Source: an uncultured Bacteroidales bacterium
GTDB taxonomy: Bacteria > Bacteroidota > Bacteroidia > Bacteroidales > P3
Assembly: GCA_937901525.1 (NCBI GenBank)
Contig: CALDHX010000011.1
Location: 27,267-91,266 of the forward strand
Direction: 5' to 3'
Length of the DNA stretch: 64,000 nucleotides
In this document: positions 42,727 to 51,802 of the stretch, in pieces
Numbering within the stretch: the stretch's first letter is position 1
Layout: each line of letters opens with the position of its first letter
Notes under the pieces: model-generated
What the model was told of the DNA's origin: nothing
What the model saw: the letters and a program-made list of their open reading frames with translations, nothing else
Databases searched by the model: none
Translations under genes and position numbers: made by a program

Positions 42727-43422
42727 TTAAATTGTTAAATCGTTTTCTTGTTGCAAACTTATACCTTTTTTAAGTATATCTATCATAACATAGAACAACA
42801 TACCTATTAAGATATATTCCCACGAAATTGTAGATAATCCAAACTCAGGAACTATGTTTAATTCCTTTATTTGAAGGAAAGTTTTTATAAATATCTTATC
42901 TGAAATATAGACCAATAGTTCTAAAAATGGCATCAAAATAAAGCCAAGTGATATATATTTCATTCTTTTTATGTTTTTGTCGGTAAACACACAATGTCCC
43001 AAAGAAACATCACCTGCTTTAAATCCTTTATAAACTGAGTTTACTATATTTCTTATTTGAACAATAACAAACAATAAAAAGAATATACTCACATTTAAAG
43101 TAAGCACATAAAGAAGTTTAAGACAAATTGCCGAAAAACTATTGCTGTGAATATCTATATCGTATGCCACTTTTATTCCTTCTGGTTTTAGATGAATATG
43201 AACATCTTTATGATTAGAGGGAACCTCGCCTTGCAATTCTATTTGAGTGTTTTTATCTTGCTCAATCAAAGCATAACCCTTAGAATAGATTTCATTATCG
43301 GCAGAAAGTCCAAAAACAAAAGCAACAAGCAATATAATCAAAGACAAAGACATTAACGCAATTGCCACATCAAAGATAATTTTTATGCTTTTTACTGTTA
43401 ATAATTTCTTCCTTATATTCAT
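42727..43422 (-). CDS. DUF2975 membrane protein
   Basis: This 231-aa protein has about four TM helices (at about residues 19-39, 96-118, 153-173 and 196-217) and matches the DUF2975 family, whose members sit next to an XRE regulator. A loop of about 55 residues outside the membrane lies between helices 1 and 2 (QIELQGEVPSNHKDVHIHLK). The ATG at 43422 (MNIRKKLL) is preferred; a TTG at 43443 would begin at the -7 box. It probably acts with the regulator, but its ligand is unknown. Confidence 0.8.
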   Translation of the reverse strand: MNIRKKLLTVKSIKIIFDVAIALMSLSLIILLVAFVFGLSADNEIYSKGYALIEQDKNTQIELQGEVPSNHKDVHIHLKPEGIKVAYDIDIHSNSFSAICLKLLYVLTLNVSIFFLLFVIVQIRNIVNSVYKGFKAGDVSLGHCVFTDKNIKRMKYISLGFILMPFLELLVYISDKIFIKTFLQIKELNIVPEFGLSTISWEYILIGMLFYVMIDILKKGISLQQENDLTI

Positions 43423-43440
43423 TGCTCTTGTATTTTGATG

Positions 43441-43472
43441 CAAAAATATATTGTTTTTTTATATTCACCAAA
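43441..43472 (-). promoter_or_regulatory. Promoter of the DUF2975-XRE(-M16) genes
   Basis: Minus strand TTTG (43472-43469), 20-bp spacer, TATTTTTG (43448-43441), about 20 bp before the start. Confidence 0.7.
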
Positions 43473-43510
43473 TTTTTTACGATATTTTTTTATCGTTTAA
43501 CAATAAAAAG

Positions 43511-44032
43511 TTATTGAATATATAGTTCTATCAAACCTTCCGGTGCTTTTACTCTCATTTGTTTTTCTTGACGATTTACTTCCAATATTATTTGATCTAT
43601 TATTGGTAAAAGGATTTCTTTTCCATTAAAATCAATAGACAATAATGGTTGTGGAGCATTTTCATAAACACCAACTATTTTTCCAATATTGCCTTTTTCT
43701 TCCTCTATTACTGAAAATCCTATTATTTCGTGAAAGTAAAATTTGTTACCTTCCAATGGTGGCAAAAGTTCCAAAGGCAAATAAAGTTCCCTTCCAAGCA
43801 ATCTATCTAAGTCCTCATACTCTACCCCATCAAATCTAACAGTTGCTTTGTTGTTGTTAATTCTTATAGATTTTATCTCATAAAGAACCAATTTTTTGTT
43901 AATAGAAACATAAACCCCATCGAGTTGAGAATAATCCATTGGCTCATCTACATCAAGAAAAAGAACAACCTCCCCCTTGTAACTAAATGGTTTAAGAATT
44001 TTTCCTAAATAAAAACAATCCTCTATCTTCAT
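43511..44032 (-). CDS. rimM: 16S rRNA processing protein RimM
   Basis: This maturation factor binds ribosomal protein S19 and helps 30S head assembly. The 173-aa protein has the N-terminal RimM barrel (EDCFYLGKILKPFSYKGEVV) and a PRC-barrel domain with FYFHEIIGFSVIEEEKGNIG, then LLPIIDQIILEVNRQEKQM. The start MKIED at 44032 is chosen since the family begins there; MFMKI two codons upstream is possible. It follows rpsP with a hairpin between, the standard rpsP-rimM order, but no trmD or rplS follows. Confidence 0.92.
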   Translation of the reverse strand: MKIEDCFYLGKILKPFSYKGEVVLFLDVDEPMDYSQLDGVYVSINKKLVLYEIKSIRINNNKATVRFDGVEYEDLDRLLGRELYLPLELLPPLEGNKFYFHEIIGFSVIEEEKGNIGKIVGVYENAPQPLLSIDFNGKEILLPIIDQIILEVNRQEKQMRVKAPEGLIELYIQ

Positions 44033-44054
44033 AAACATTTCTTTTTTTACAAAA

Positions 44055-44081
44055 AAGGCTACCTTAAATATAAGATAGCCT
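44055..44081 (-). terminator. Hairpin between rpsP and rimM
   Basis: AGGCTATCTTA / TAAGGTAGCCT on the minus strand pairs except for one mismatch around an ATAT loop, then TTTTTTG. It sits just before the rimM start and may partly terminate or attenuate. Confidence 0.6.
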
Positions 44082-44116
44082 AAAATCATGTTAAGAATTT
44101 ACAATTTCTATTTTTC

Positions 44117-44662
44117 TTATTCAGCTGGAGTTTCTGCTGTTTCTGCTACAGCTTCTTCTGTTGCAGGAACTTCTTCTGCTGCCGCTGCTTGAGCTGCTGC
44201 TGCTTCTTCTCTCTTCTTAGCTATTGCTGCTGCTTTTGCTGCATTAACTTCTGATTCTTTTGCTAAACGTTGTTTTGCATCTTCTTTTTTAGCATTTCTG
44301 CAAGATTCTTGTTTTGCAGATATTTTGTTTTGCTTTTCTATCATCCAAGCTTCAAATCTTTTATCTGCTACTTCTTGAGTGATAGCTCCTTTTTCAACTC
44401 CTATTTGCAAGTGTCTTCTCAACAATACGCCTTTGTAAGACAAAATATTTCTTGCTGTTTCAGTTGGTTGAGCTCCATTTTTCAACCATTTGCATGCACT
44501 TTCAGCATTTAATTCAATTGTAGCTGGATTTGTCATTGGGTCGTATGTTCCCAATTTTTCAATAAATTTTCCATCACGTGCTGCACGAGCATCCGCAACA
44601 ACGATGTGATAAAAAGGTGCTCCTTTTTTACCGTGACGTTGTAATCTAATTTTTACTGCCAT
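44117..44662 (-). CDS. rpsP: 30S ribosomal protein S16 with long C-terminal extension
   Basis: The N-terminal 80 residues (MAVKIRLQRHGKKGAPFYHI, FIEKLGTYDPMTNPATIELN) are a normal S16. The protein continues to 181 aa with a Lys/Glu/Ala-rich tail, including AKAAAIAKKREEAAAAQAAA and a final acidic EEVPATEEAVAETAETPAE; such extensions are common in Bacteroidota S16 and are probably unstructured or helical. It binds 16S rRNA in the 30S body. It has its own canonical promoter just after the previous gene. Confidence 0.95.
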   Translation of the reverse strand: MAVKIRLQRHGKKGAPFYHIVVADARAARDGKFIEKLGTYDPMTNPATIELNAESACKWLKNGAQPTETARNILSYKGVLLRRHLQIGVEKGAITQEVADKRFEAWMIEKQNKISAKQESCRNAKKEDAKQRLAKESEVNAAKAAAIAKKREEAAAAQAAAAEEVPATEEAVAETAETPAE

Positions 44663-44698
44663 TTTATTTTCGTTTTAATTTAATTAGTTTTAGACCTG

Positions 44699-44730
44699 CA
44701 AAATTACTACATTTATTTATTTCTTGCAAA
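44699..44730 (-). promoter_or_regulatory. Promoter of rpsP
   Basis: Minus strand TTTG (44730-44727), 20-bp spacer, TAATTTTG (44706-44699), full consensus, about 37 bp before the start. Confidence 0.75.
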
Positions 44731-44731
44731 T

Positions 44732-46126
44732 TTATTCTGAAAAATTCCAATTTTCTTCTACTATCCAACCCTTTTTTATAGAAATAATTTTATTAAAAAT
44801 TAACACTTTTTCACTTTCTTCTTGCAAGAAAAAATCTGCCGTATCCCATTTCTTATTGCAATTTCTATCTATCGCAACTCTTAGTTTATAACCACCTTCT
44901 TTTAAATTTTCTATCACAACTCTCTCCTCGCCCTCTAAACTTACACATTCTTTAACAATTTTCCCCGATAAATCATATAGATAAAAAATATGACAACTCC
45001 CAAAAGATAAACTATCCTTAAAGATTATGCTTAATTTTCCATAATCCTCAGGTGAAGAATAATAGAATTTATGTTTAAACTCTCTATTTGATTGACTGTA
45101 AGTATTTCTTATCGCATTTTTTTCTATTAGGATTTCATATTGTTTTGCAGAGTGTAAATCTTGATTCAAAACATAAAGAGTATCGTTCTTTTTTTCAAAA
45201 TTCACCTGCAAAGTATCGGCATTATCAATCAAAAACGCAGGAAATTTATCCATCAACAAACTATCCTTAAACACTATTTCGTATGCACCTTTATAGTAAT
45301 CAACTGTATCTTTTTCATATTTACCCACAAAGAAAAGACTATCTGTAATAGGTTTTGAAGGTTTTTGAGGATTTATTTCCTCTGCTTTTTCTTCAAAATC
45401 GCTGTAATAAAAATTATGTTTCAAAAGTTTTTCTCTTGCAGTTGAATCAAAAGCGTATGGAGTCAATATTTTGTTAGAAAAACCTATGCCCTCATTTGCT
45501 AAATCATATATCTTATTTTGATTTTTATCATCAAGCACAAGCAATTTATAGTCTTTTTCTACAAGATTATGAAAACGAAAAACTCCATTACTATCGGTGC
45601 GAGTAATATAGTCAGCAGTATGAGAACGCATATAAGAAGTGTCAAAATTAGAATAAAGAAGCACAAATTTATTTGCAATAGGTGTAAGATTAAAAGCATC
45701 TAAAACCCTTCCTTCATACCACATTGTGTCGATATTTTCTCCTGTTGAGAAAGCAAAAGAAAAACCATTTAAACGATTTCCTTCGTTATAATCCTTTATT
45801 GCATCGGCAAAATCAATTATGTAGGTGGTATTTTCTTTCAAAGAGTCGAGTCCTTTGATTTTAATAGTCTTTAAATCGGCTATTATTTCAGGAGAAGGCG
45901 AGATTTGAGGAGAAATCAAAACTTTTTGCATAGGATTTTCCAACACAACAAACTCATCAAAAATAATTTCTATCTCTTTATCAGAAAAATTAGTGCTATT
46001 TAGCATTGGAATACTCTTTACCATAGAGGGAGGCAAAGAATCTTTTGCTCCTCCGCTTGGTGTAACGATTTTTGCACACGAAAAAATCAAGCAACTAACA
46101 CAAAAAACAAATAATATTCTATTCAT
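44732..46126 (-). CDS. Ig-like (Big_5) domain lipoprotein
   Basis: This 464-aa lipoprotein (lipobox VSCLIFSC, Cys about residue 17) starts with an Ig-like Big_5 domain (SGGAKDSLPPSMVKSIP; FSDKEIEIIFDEFVVLEN; TTYIIDFADAIKDYNEGN), the mark of a conserved Bacteroidota lipoprotein family. A carboxypeptidase-regulatory-like module (TDSNGVFRFHNLVEKDYKLL) and a repeated beta-rich C-terminal part follow. No enzyme motif. The ATG at 46126 (MNRILFVF) is used because the upstream frame would begin inside the TAACTTTG box; the mRNA would be almost leaderless. Confidence 0.82.
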   Translation of the reverse strand: MNRILFVFCVSCLIFSCAKIVTPSGGAKDSLPPSMVKSIPMLNSTNFSDKEIEIIFDEFVVLENPMQKVLISPQISPSPEIIADLKTIKIKGLDSLKENTTYIIDFADAIKDYNEGNRLNGFSFAFSTGENIDTMWYEGRVLDAFNLTPIANKFVLLYSNFDTSYMRSHTADYITRTDSNGVFRFHNLVEKDYKLLVLDDKNQNKIYDLANEGIGFSNKILTPYAFDSTAREKLLKHNFYYSDFEEKAEEINPQKPSKPITDSLFFVGKYEKDTVDYYKGAYEIVFKDSLLMDKFPAFLIDNADTLQVNFEKKNDTLYVLNQDLHSAKQYEILIEKNAIRNTYSQSNREFKHKFYYSSPEDYGKLSIIFKDSLSFGSCHIFYLYDLSGKIVKECVSLEGEERVVIENLKEGGYKLRVAIDRNCNKKWDTADFFLQEESEKVLIFNKIISIKKGWIVEENWNFSE

Positions 46127-46132
46127 AATTTG

Positions 46133-46140
46133 CAAAGTTA
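46133..46140 (-). promoter_or_regulatory. -7 box for the Big_5 lipoprotein gene
   Basis: Minus strand TAACTTTG, TAnnTTTG match, only 7 bp from the ATG at 46126, so a nearly leaderless transcript. No clear TTTG box upstream. Confidence 0.45.
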
Positions 46141-46164
46141 AGAAATAATTTACTAACTCTTTGT

Positions 46165-46236
46165 TTTAGAATTTTTTTTCTTTGATTTTTTATTTTTTTT
46201 CTTTGATTTTTTATTTTTTTTCTTTGATTTTTTCAA
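46165..46236. repeat. 20-25-bp CTTTGATTTTTT tandem repeat
   Basis: Three direct copies of TTTTTCTTTGATTTTTTATT and nearby variants run from about 46176 to 46236, ending just before the nhaD terminator. It is the clearest tandem case of the dispersed CTTTG motif family. Confidence 0.65.
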
Positions 46237-46240
46237 AAAA

Positions 46241-46272
46241 AACTCCCAAGAACTTTTTTGCTCTTGGGAGTT
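46241..46272 (-). terminator. Terminator after nhaD
   Basis: AACTCCCAAGAA pairs with CTCTTGGGAGTT (12 bp with wobble) around a T-rich loop, followed by a T run on the minus strand about 37 bp after the nhaD stop. Confidence 0.85.
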
Positions 46273-46308
46273 AAAAAAATTAAATTAATTAAAATGAAAA
46301 ATTAAATC

Positions 46309-47595
46309 TTATACATGAAATATCAATGTACTCATTAAGTAGAATGTTCCTGCACCTGCAAGGTATCCTATTAAAGCCCAAAGAGATATTTTCTTCAAAT
46401 ACCAAATGAAGTCTATTTTTTCCATTCCCATAACTGCAACTCCTGCTGCTGAACCTATGATTAAAAGGCTTCCTCCTGTACCTGCACAGTATGCAAGGCC
46501 TTCCCAGAATGCTCCATCAACTGCAAAATTTCCTATTGCTTCAATTGGATACATTCCCATTGCGGCTGCAACCAAAGGAACGTTGTCTATGATAGATGAA
46601 AGCACACCTATAACGATGTTAATCACGTAAACGTTTCCTAATTTATCAAGTGCTCCTGCTAATTGTCCAAGGTGTCCTGCTTCGTTCAAGCAACTTACTG
46701 CCATAAGAATACCAAGGAAGAATAAAACAGAAGGAACGTCAACTTTTTGTATGATTGCAGTAACGTTTAATCTTGAATAATTCGATGGATTGTTCTTGTG
46801 CATAATTTCAGTTGTTATCCAAAGGATTCCTAATCCGAATAAGATTCCAAGATATGGAGGAAGGTGAGTTATTGTCTTAAAGAAAGGAACGAATAACAAT
46901 AATCCAACTCCCATACAAAGAATAAGAAGGCTTTGTTTTCTTGTAACGCTTGAAGTACCTTCTACAACTACTTTTTCAGGTCTTTCAAGTTTTCCTTTCA
47001 TTGTCATACCTATGATTGCAACTGGCACAAGTAATGAAACTAATGAAGGAAGGAATGTTTCTAATATGATATTTCCTGCTGTGATGTTGCCTTTTATCCA
47101 AAGCATAATAGTAGTTACGTCTCCAATTGGCGACCATGCACCACCGGAATTTGCAGCAAGGATAACCATACCTGCAAAGAACCAACGTGTTTTTTGATCT
47201 GCTACAAGTTTTCTAAGCAATGCACACATAACAATCGCAGTTGTTAAGTTATCAAGCACTGCTGACATGAAGAATGTAAGGATAGAGATAATCCACAACA
47301 ACTTTCTTTTGCTTGTTGTTGTGATTCTGTCTGTGATAATTGAGAAACCGTCGTGTTTATCTACGATTTCAACAATTGTCATCGCACCTAATAGGAAGAA
47401 AAGTATTTCTGCTGTTTCTCCAAGGTGATGAATCAAAGCTCCGTCTTTGATTCCTGGTCCGAATAGAGCAAATACTGCCCATATTACTGCGGCCAACAAT
47501 ACGGCGGTTGCTGATTTGTTAATTTTTAACGGGTGTTCCAACGCTATCATGGCATATCCTATGACAAAGATAGCAATCATTAATCCGAAATACAT
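46309..47595 (-). CDS. nhaD: NhaD-type Na+/H+ antiporter
   Basis: This 428-aa inner-membrane antiporter exchanges Na+ (or Li+) for protons. It has about 11-12 hydrophobic helices. NhaD signatures include AEILFFLLGAMTIVEIVDKH (about residues 64-83), VLDNLTTAIVMCALL (about 116-130), AANSGGAWSPIGDVTTIMLW (about 148-167) and SSIIDNVPLVAAAMGMYP near the C-terminus, with acidic residues in helices. It belongs to the ion transporter (IT) superfamily. Monocistronic, with a good terminator. Confidence 0.9.
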   Translation of the reverse strand: MYFGLMIAIFVIGYAMIALEHPLKINKSATAVLLAAVIWAVFALFGPGIKDGALIHHLGETAEILFFLLGAMTIVEIVDKHDGFSIITDRITTTSKRKLLWIISILTFFMSAVLDNLTTAIVMCALLRKLVADQKTRWFFAGMVILAANSGGAWSPIGDVTTIMLWIKGNITAGNIILETFLPSLVSLLVPVAIIGMTMKGKLERPEKVVVEGTSSVTRKQSLLILCMGVGLLLFVPFFKTITHLPPYLGILFGLGILWITTEIMHKNNPSNYSRLNVTAIIQKVDVPSVLFFLGILMAVSCLNEAGHLGQLAGALDKLGNVYVINIVIGVLSSIIDNVPLVAAAMGMYPIEAIGNFAVDGAFWEGLAYCAGTGGSLLIIGSAAGVAVMGMEKIDFIWYLKKISLWALIGYLAGAGTFYLMSTLIFHV

Positions 47596-47640
47596 AATGT
47601 TTGTGTTTTTTAGTTAATAATTTATTTTATTTTTTAATTA

Positions 47641-49614
47641 TTATTTTCGGCGTTGTTGTTGTTTTTTTCTTTCTTCCAATATTGCTTGGTTTTGTTTTTC
47701 TAAGGCTTCTATTCTTTGTTGCCATTTTGATTTCTTTAATGGCTTCTTTGCATTTGCTTCTAAGCGTTGCAATACTTTTTTCTCGTCAATTGTTTTTCTG
47801 ATTATAAACATTTGCAAGAATGTAAAGCACAATGAAATGAAGTAATAGTAGTTTAAGGCTGCCGAGAAGCTGTTAAAGATAAACAACATCATAATTGGCA
47901 TAAAGTACATCATAAATTTCATTCCAGGCATTGTTTGTGTTTGTGCTTGTTGTTTCATTGAAATGTGAGTGTATATCAATTGTGCTACTGTCATAAGCAA
48001 ACAGAACAAAGAAATGTGATTTCCATAAAATGGTATATTGAATGGTAGGTTTAATATTGAGTCATAAGTTGAAAGGTCATCTGCCCAAAGGAAAGATTGT
48101 TGTCTTAACTCAATTGATGCAGGGAAGAATCGGAACATAGCAACCAAAATAGGGAATTGAATCAACATTGGCAAACAACCTGCCATTGGTTTGATGCCTG
48201 CTCTTTTGTAAAGATTCATCACAGCTTGTTGTTTTTGCATTGCTTGTTCTTGTTTAGGATATTTTTCGTTGATTTTTTGAACCTCTGGTGCGATAACTTT
48301 CATTTTGGCTGTTGATGCAAATTGTTTATACGCCAATGGGAACAAAACAAGTTTTACAAGAATTGTAAGAATCAAGATAATCAATCCCATACTCCAACCA
48401 AAACTTTGTAAGAAGTCAAATACAGGAATAATTACGAAACGATTTATCCATTGAAGTAAGAAGAATCCCCATCCAAGTGGTATTATTTCTTCCATTTGTA
48501 AGTCATAGTCGCTAATAACTGCATATTTGTTTGGGCCAAAGAAGAATTCCATATCATATACGAAGTGATTCTTTTCTTCATCGTAAGGAATGCTTATATT
48601 AGAAGACATTGTACGAAGGTAATTGTCTTTTTGTCCTTTTTCTGTTTGTGATTGCATTGTAGAAGAAATGAATCCTTCTCCTGTATTTGAGATAAGGGCT
48701 GTTGAAAAGAATTGTTGTTTGTAAGAAATCCATTTGACAGGCACTCCGTTTTCTTCTTTCTTGTCATCAACTCCGTTTTCTTTTAGGTATTCTACCTCAT
48801 CTTTCAAAAGATAGTAAACAGATGTGCTTTTGTTTTCAACACTTCCGTCTTTTTCTTTCATTCTTAATTTAGATTCCCAAACAAATTCTAAATTGTTTCT
48901 ATCGCTTATTACGTTGTTTAGGTTATGTGATATAATATCAAAGCCAACTCTGTAATCGTTTCCTTTTAGGGTGTAGCGATATTCAAGATATGCAACGTCT
49001 TTTGCAAGAGAGTCTAATTGATTTGTGTAGATACGCATGCTTATTACTACGCTATCTTCTCCACTTACTTTGATTGGTGTGTTTTCTTTGTAGGCTTTGT
49101 TGTTTACAAATATTTCAAAATTCAAATCTTGTGTTTGAAGAAGTCTTGAACCTAAGGATAGATTTAATCCGTAGTTGTTTCCGTCTTTTATAAAGAAGCG
49201 TACACTGTCTTGATAATAGGTTTTGTATTCTGCAAGATAGACTTGATCGATTTTTCCTCCTAATGTGTTAAAGTCTATGCGAAGCAAATCGTTTTCTACA
49301 AAAAGATGTCTTTCTGGATTCATTGCTGCTTGCGAGAAAACTCCGAAATAATCATCTAATTTTTTTTGTGCATCAAGCGCTAAGGTGTCATCTCCTTTTG
49401 CTGCTGCAATGGTTTGTTGCAATTGTTCTTCTTGTGAAGGTGTATTTGCTAAGGCTTTTTCTGCTTTTTTATTTTCTTTGATTTGTAAAGCTAAAACTGA
49501 ATCTTGTTTTCTTTTAATTTCTGCTTTTTCTTCCTCTGATGGTTGTATCATATACATCCATGCTGTCATTACAGCAAAAATCAATACTAATCCAATAATC
49601 GTTTTCTTATCCAT
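47641..49614 (-). CDS. yidC: Membrane protein insertase YidC
   Basis: YidC inserts and folds inner-membrane proteins, alone or with SecYEG. The 657-aa protein has the Bacteroidota layout: an N-terminal TM helix (KKTIIGLVLIFAVMTAWMYM), a large periplasmic beta-domain (about residues 90-390), then the conserved five-TM core (SMGLIILILTILVKLVLFPL; YKRAGIKPMAGCLPMLIQFP; MPGMKFMMYFMPIMMLFIFN), and a basic C-terminal tail ending in KKQQQRRK that can contact the ribosome. It has a -7 box at 49675-49682. It lies downstream of the MATE gene with a 110-bp gap and probably has its own promoter. Confidence 0.96.
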   Translation of the reverse strand: MDKKTIIGLVLIFAVMTAWMYMIQPSEEEKAEIKRKQDSVLALQIKENKKAEKALANTPSQEEQLQQTIAAAKGDDTLALDAQKKLDDYFGVFSQAAMNPERHLFVENDLLRIDFNTLGGKIDQVYLAEYKTYYQDSVRFFIKDGNNYGLNLSLGSRLLQTQDLNFEIFVNNKAYKENTPIKVSGEDSVVISMRIYTNQLDSLAKDVAYLEYRYTLKGNDYRVGFDIISHNLNNVISDRNNLEFVWESKLRMKEKDGSVENKSTSVYYLLKDEVEYLKENGVDDKKEENGVPVKWISYKQQFFSTALISNTGEGFISSTMQSQTEKGQKDNYLRTMSSNISIPYDEEKNHFVYDMEFFFGPNKYAVISDYDLQMEEIIPLGWGFFLLQWINRFVIIPVFDFLQSFGWSMGLIILILTILVKLVLFPLAYKQFASTAKMKVIAPEVQKINEKYPKQEQAMQKQQAVMNLYKRAGIKPMAGCLPMLIQFPILVAMFRFFPASIELRQQSFLWADDLSTYDSILNLPFNIPFYGNHISLFCLLMTVAQLIYTHISMKQQAQTQTMPGMKFMMYFMPIMMLFIFNSFSAALNYYYFISLCFTFLQMFIIRKTIDEKKVLQRLEANAKKPLKKSKWQQRIEALEKQNQAILEERKKQQQRRK

Positions 49615-49674
49615 TATTTTTCCTCGTTTTTATATGTCTTTAAAGTCGTTTTTTTAAATTGCAAAATAAAGTCG

Positions 49675-49682
49675 CAAAGGTA
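49675..49682 (-). promoter_or_regulatory. -7 box of yidC
   Basis: Minus strand TACCTTTG, a TAnnTTTG match, about 60 bp before the yidC start. No TTTG at 19-20 bp. Confidence 0.45.
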
Positions 49683-49724
49683 CTAAAAAAAAGATTTATA
49701 AAAGAATTTTGTATGATTTATTTT

Positions 49725-51029
49725 TTATTGATTTGTAAAAATCTTCTTTTTACTCATTATCATCATTAGCAAACTTCTTCCTAATAAGTAGGTTAGGAAT
49801 GCAAGCCAAAGGGCGTTATTGCCTATTATTGTATTTAAAGAAAAGTATATTAAAAAAAATGCAGCGGTTGAAATAAATATTGCATTTCGCATTATGACTG
49901 ACTCGGTTAATCCAATAAGTATTCCATCGTAAAGAAAGGCTATGAAGCCTGTTACTGGAATTAAAAGTATCCAAAATAAATAATTCTCAGCAAAAGAAAT
50001 AACATCTTGATTGTCGGTAAAGATTCCAAGAATGTTTTCTCCAAAGAGTGCATATATGATAATGAATATAACAGAGATTACTCCTCCCCAAAGAAGAAAT
50101 CGTTTCACAAAGGCTTGTAAAAGAGGGTAATTGTTCTCGCCTTTTGCTTTTCCACACAAGGACTCAGCTGCGTAGGCAAATCCGTCCATAAAGTAAGAAA
50201 ACAAAGTAAAGAATTGCATTAAGAGTGTGTTCATTGCAAGGGTTGGATATGGCATTTTTGTTGAAGCTATGGTGAAATAACTTGTTACTATTATTAAACA
50301 AAGTGTGCGAAGAAAGATGTCGGAATTTATTTTAAAGAATAATTTCATTTTTTCTAAGGATAATGCTTTTTTTACATTGAAATATTTTGAAATTTCTTTG
50401 TATTTTTTTCGCCATATCAAGAGTGTAGTAATCAAGCCTCCATATTGTGCTATTACTGTGCCTAAGGCTACTCCTTTTATCGACATATCAAAATAGAAAA
50501 CCAAGACAAAACTAAATATTATGTTGAGAAGGTTTATTATTATTGAAATCCACATAGGGTTTTTAGAGTCTTGCATTCCTATAAGCCAACCTTTCAGTGC
50601 GTACATAGAGAGTGTGGCTGGTGCTGCCCATATTCTAATTGAGAAATAACTAAGGGCTAAGGCTCCAACTGAGTTTTTGTCTTCAATTAGCATCATTGAC
50701 AAAATCCCTATCGGCTTTTGAAAAATTATTAAAACGAGTGCCGCTACTATTGCTATGAAACAGGCTCTAAGGAGTATGTTTGCTTGTTCTTCTTTGTCTT
50801 TTGCTCCGTAGGCTTGTGCGGTAAATCCGCTTGTTCCCATTCTTAGAAATCCAAAGTTCCAATAAATGATATTGAAAATCATGGTTCCTACGGCTATTGC
50901 TCCTATATAATCTACGCCATCGCCATTGTTTAAATGTCCTACAATTGCTGTATCGACCATTCCTAATAAAGGAACAGTGATATTGGTAATTATATTGGGT
51001 ATTGCTAAGCGTAGGATTTGTTTATTCAT
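49725..51029 (-). CDS. MATE family efflux transporter
   Basis: This 434-aa inner-membrane exporter of the MATE (DinF-like) family has about 12 TM helices. The N-terminus RLAIPNIITNITVPLLGMVD and TAIVGHL, and TSGFTAQAYGAKDKEEQANI, are the clear family signatures. Substrates are usually cationic drugs or organic cations and exchange is driven by Na+ or H+; the true substrate is unknown. It starts directly after the stop codon of the upstream TM-protein gene (no gap), so both are in one transcript. Confidence 0.9.
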   Translation of the reverse strand: MNKQILRLAIPNIITNITVPLLGMVDTAIVGHLNNGDGVDYIGAIAVGTMIFNIIYWNFGFLRMGTSGFTAQAYGAKDKEEQANILLRACFIAIVAALVLIIFQKPIGILSMMLIEDKNSVGALALSYFSIRIWAAPATLSMYALKGWLIGMQDSKNPMWISIIINLLNIIFSFVLVFYFDMSIKGVALGTVIAQYGGLITTLLIWRKKYKEISKYFNVKKALSLEKMKLFFKINSDIFLRTLCLIIVTSYFTIASTKMPYPTLAMNTLLMQFFTLFSYFMDGFAYAAESLCGKAKGENNYPLLQAFVKRFLLWGGVISVIFIIIYALFGENILGIFTDNQDVISFAENYLFWILLIPVTGFIAFLYDGILIGLTESVIMRNAIFISTAAFFLIYFSLNTIIGNNALWLAFLTYLLGRSLLMMIMSKKKIFTNQ

Positions 51030-51725
51030 TTACTTTTTCTTGGAAATCATTGTTGTGTAGTACTTATAGTGCCATACGATATGTATAACTGCTATAATGG
51101 TCATTGCTATTCCAAATTCTACGTGCCATTTAAGGAAACTTCTAAACCAATCCATACAAAAGCCATAGTTTATTTGTAAGGCTAATAGAAATCCTAATAA
51201 ACAAGATACTAAAAAGGTTATAAGTAAAATTACATTCCAAATCTTGCGATGAGATAGTTTTTTTAATTTCCCTGCTTTTACTAATATAAAGGTTAAAAGG
51301 TAGGCAAGTAAAACTATTGATGTGATAAGAATAATGTTATATGGCTTTTTGGTTTTCTTTTTCTCTGGTTGGATTTCTGTTTTGATTGGTGCAATTTGCT
51401 CAGTTTGTGTTTGAGTTGTTATTATTGGTTCTTCTAATTTTATTTCTTGTTGAATAACAGGTTTTTCTTCTTGTTTTTTAACTTCTTGTTTTGGTTCTAC
51501 TTCTTCAACTTGGGTTGTTGTAGTTTCGGTAATTGTTTCTTCTTTTTGCACTAAACCATTGTCGCAAAACGAATCGCCATTTTCATCAAAGAATCTTCCA
51601 CATTCTCCTGTGCAATTGACTTTTTCGCCAAAAGGACATTGTGCTTGAAGTGTAAAAGGCATTAGAAAAAGCATACCAAATGCCAAAGTATAAAACATTT
51701 TTTTTAGTTTGAAATTTTCTTTCAT
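51030..51725 (-). CDS. Secreted/membrane protein with Cys-rich N-terminus and His-bearing TM pair
   Basis: This 231-aa protein has a signal peptide (MFYTLAFGMLFLMPFTLQAQ), a short Cys-rich stretch (CPFGEKVNCTGECGRFFDEN), a long Glu/Thr/Lys-rich linker (about 60-125) and three hydrophobic helices. The last two carry His residues (KWHVEFGIAMTIIAVIHIVW then HYKYY), like DUF4405/di-haem cytochrome b-type domains, so haem binding and electron transfer are plausible but unproven. It is directly followed by the MATE gene. A 21-bp palindromic repeat block lies upstream. Confidence 0.65.
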   Translation of the reverse strand: MKENFKLKKMFYTLAFGMLFLMPFTLQAQCPFGEKVNCTGECGRFFDENGDSFCDNGLVQKEETITETTTTQVEEVEPKQEVKKQEEKPVIQQEIKLEEPIITTQTQTEQIAPIKTEIQPEKKKTKKPYNIILITSIVLLAYLLTFILVKAGKLKKLSHRKIWNVILLITFLVSCLLGFLLALQINYGFCMDWFRSFLKWHVEFGIAMTIIAVIHIVWHYKYYTTMISKKK

Positions 51726-51747
51726 AGCTTACCAATTTTATTTTTTG

Positions 51748-51755
51748 CAAAGATA
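51748..51755 (-). promoter_or_regulatory. -7 box of the Cys-rich TM protein and MATE operon
   Basis: Minus strand TATCTTTG, TAnnTTTG match, 23 bp before the ATG at 51725. The 21-bp repeat block lies about 50 bp upstream. Confidence 0.5.
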
Positions 51756-51802
51756 GGGTTAAAATACAACAAAATGAAATAACAAAAAAAATAATTTTAA
51801 AC

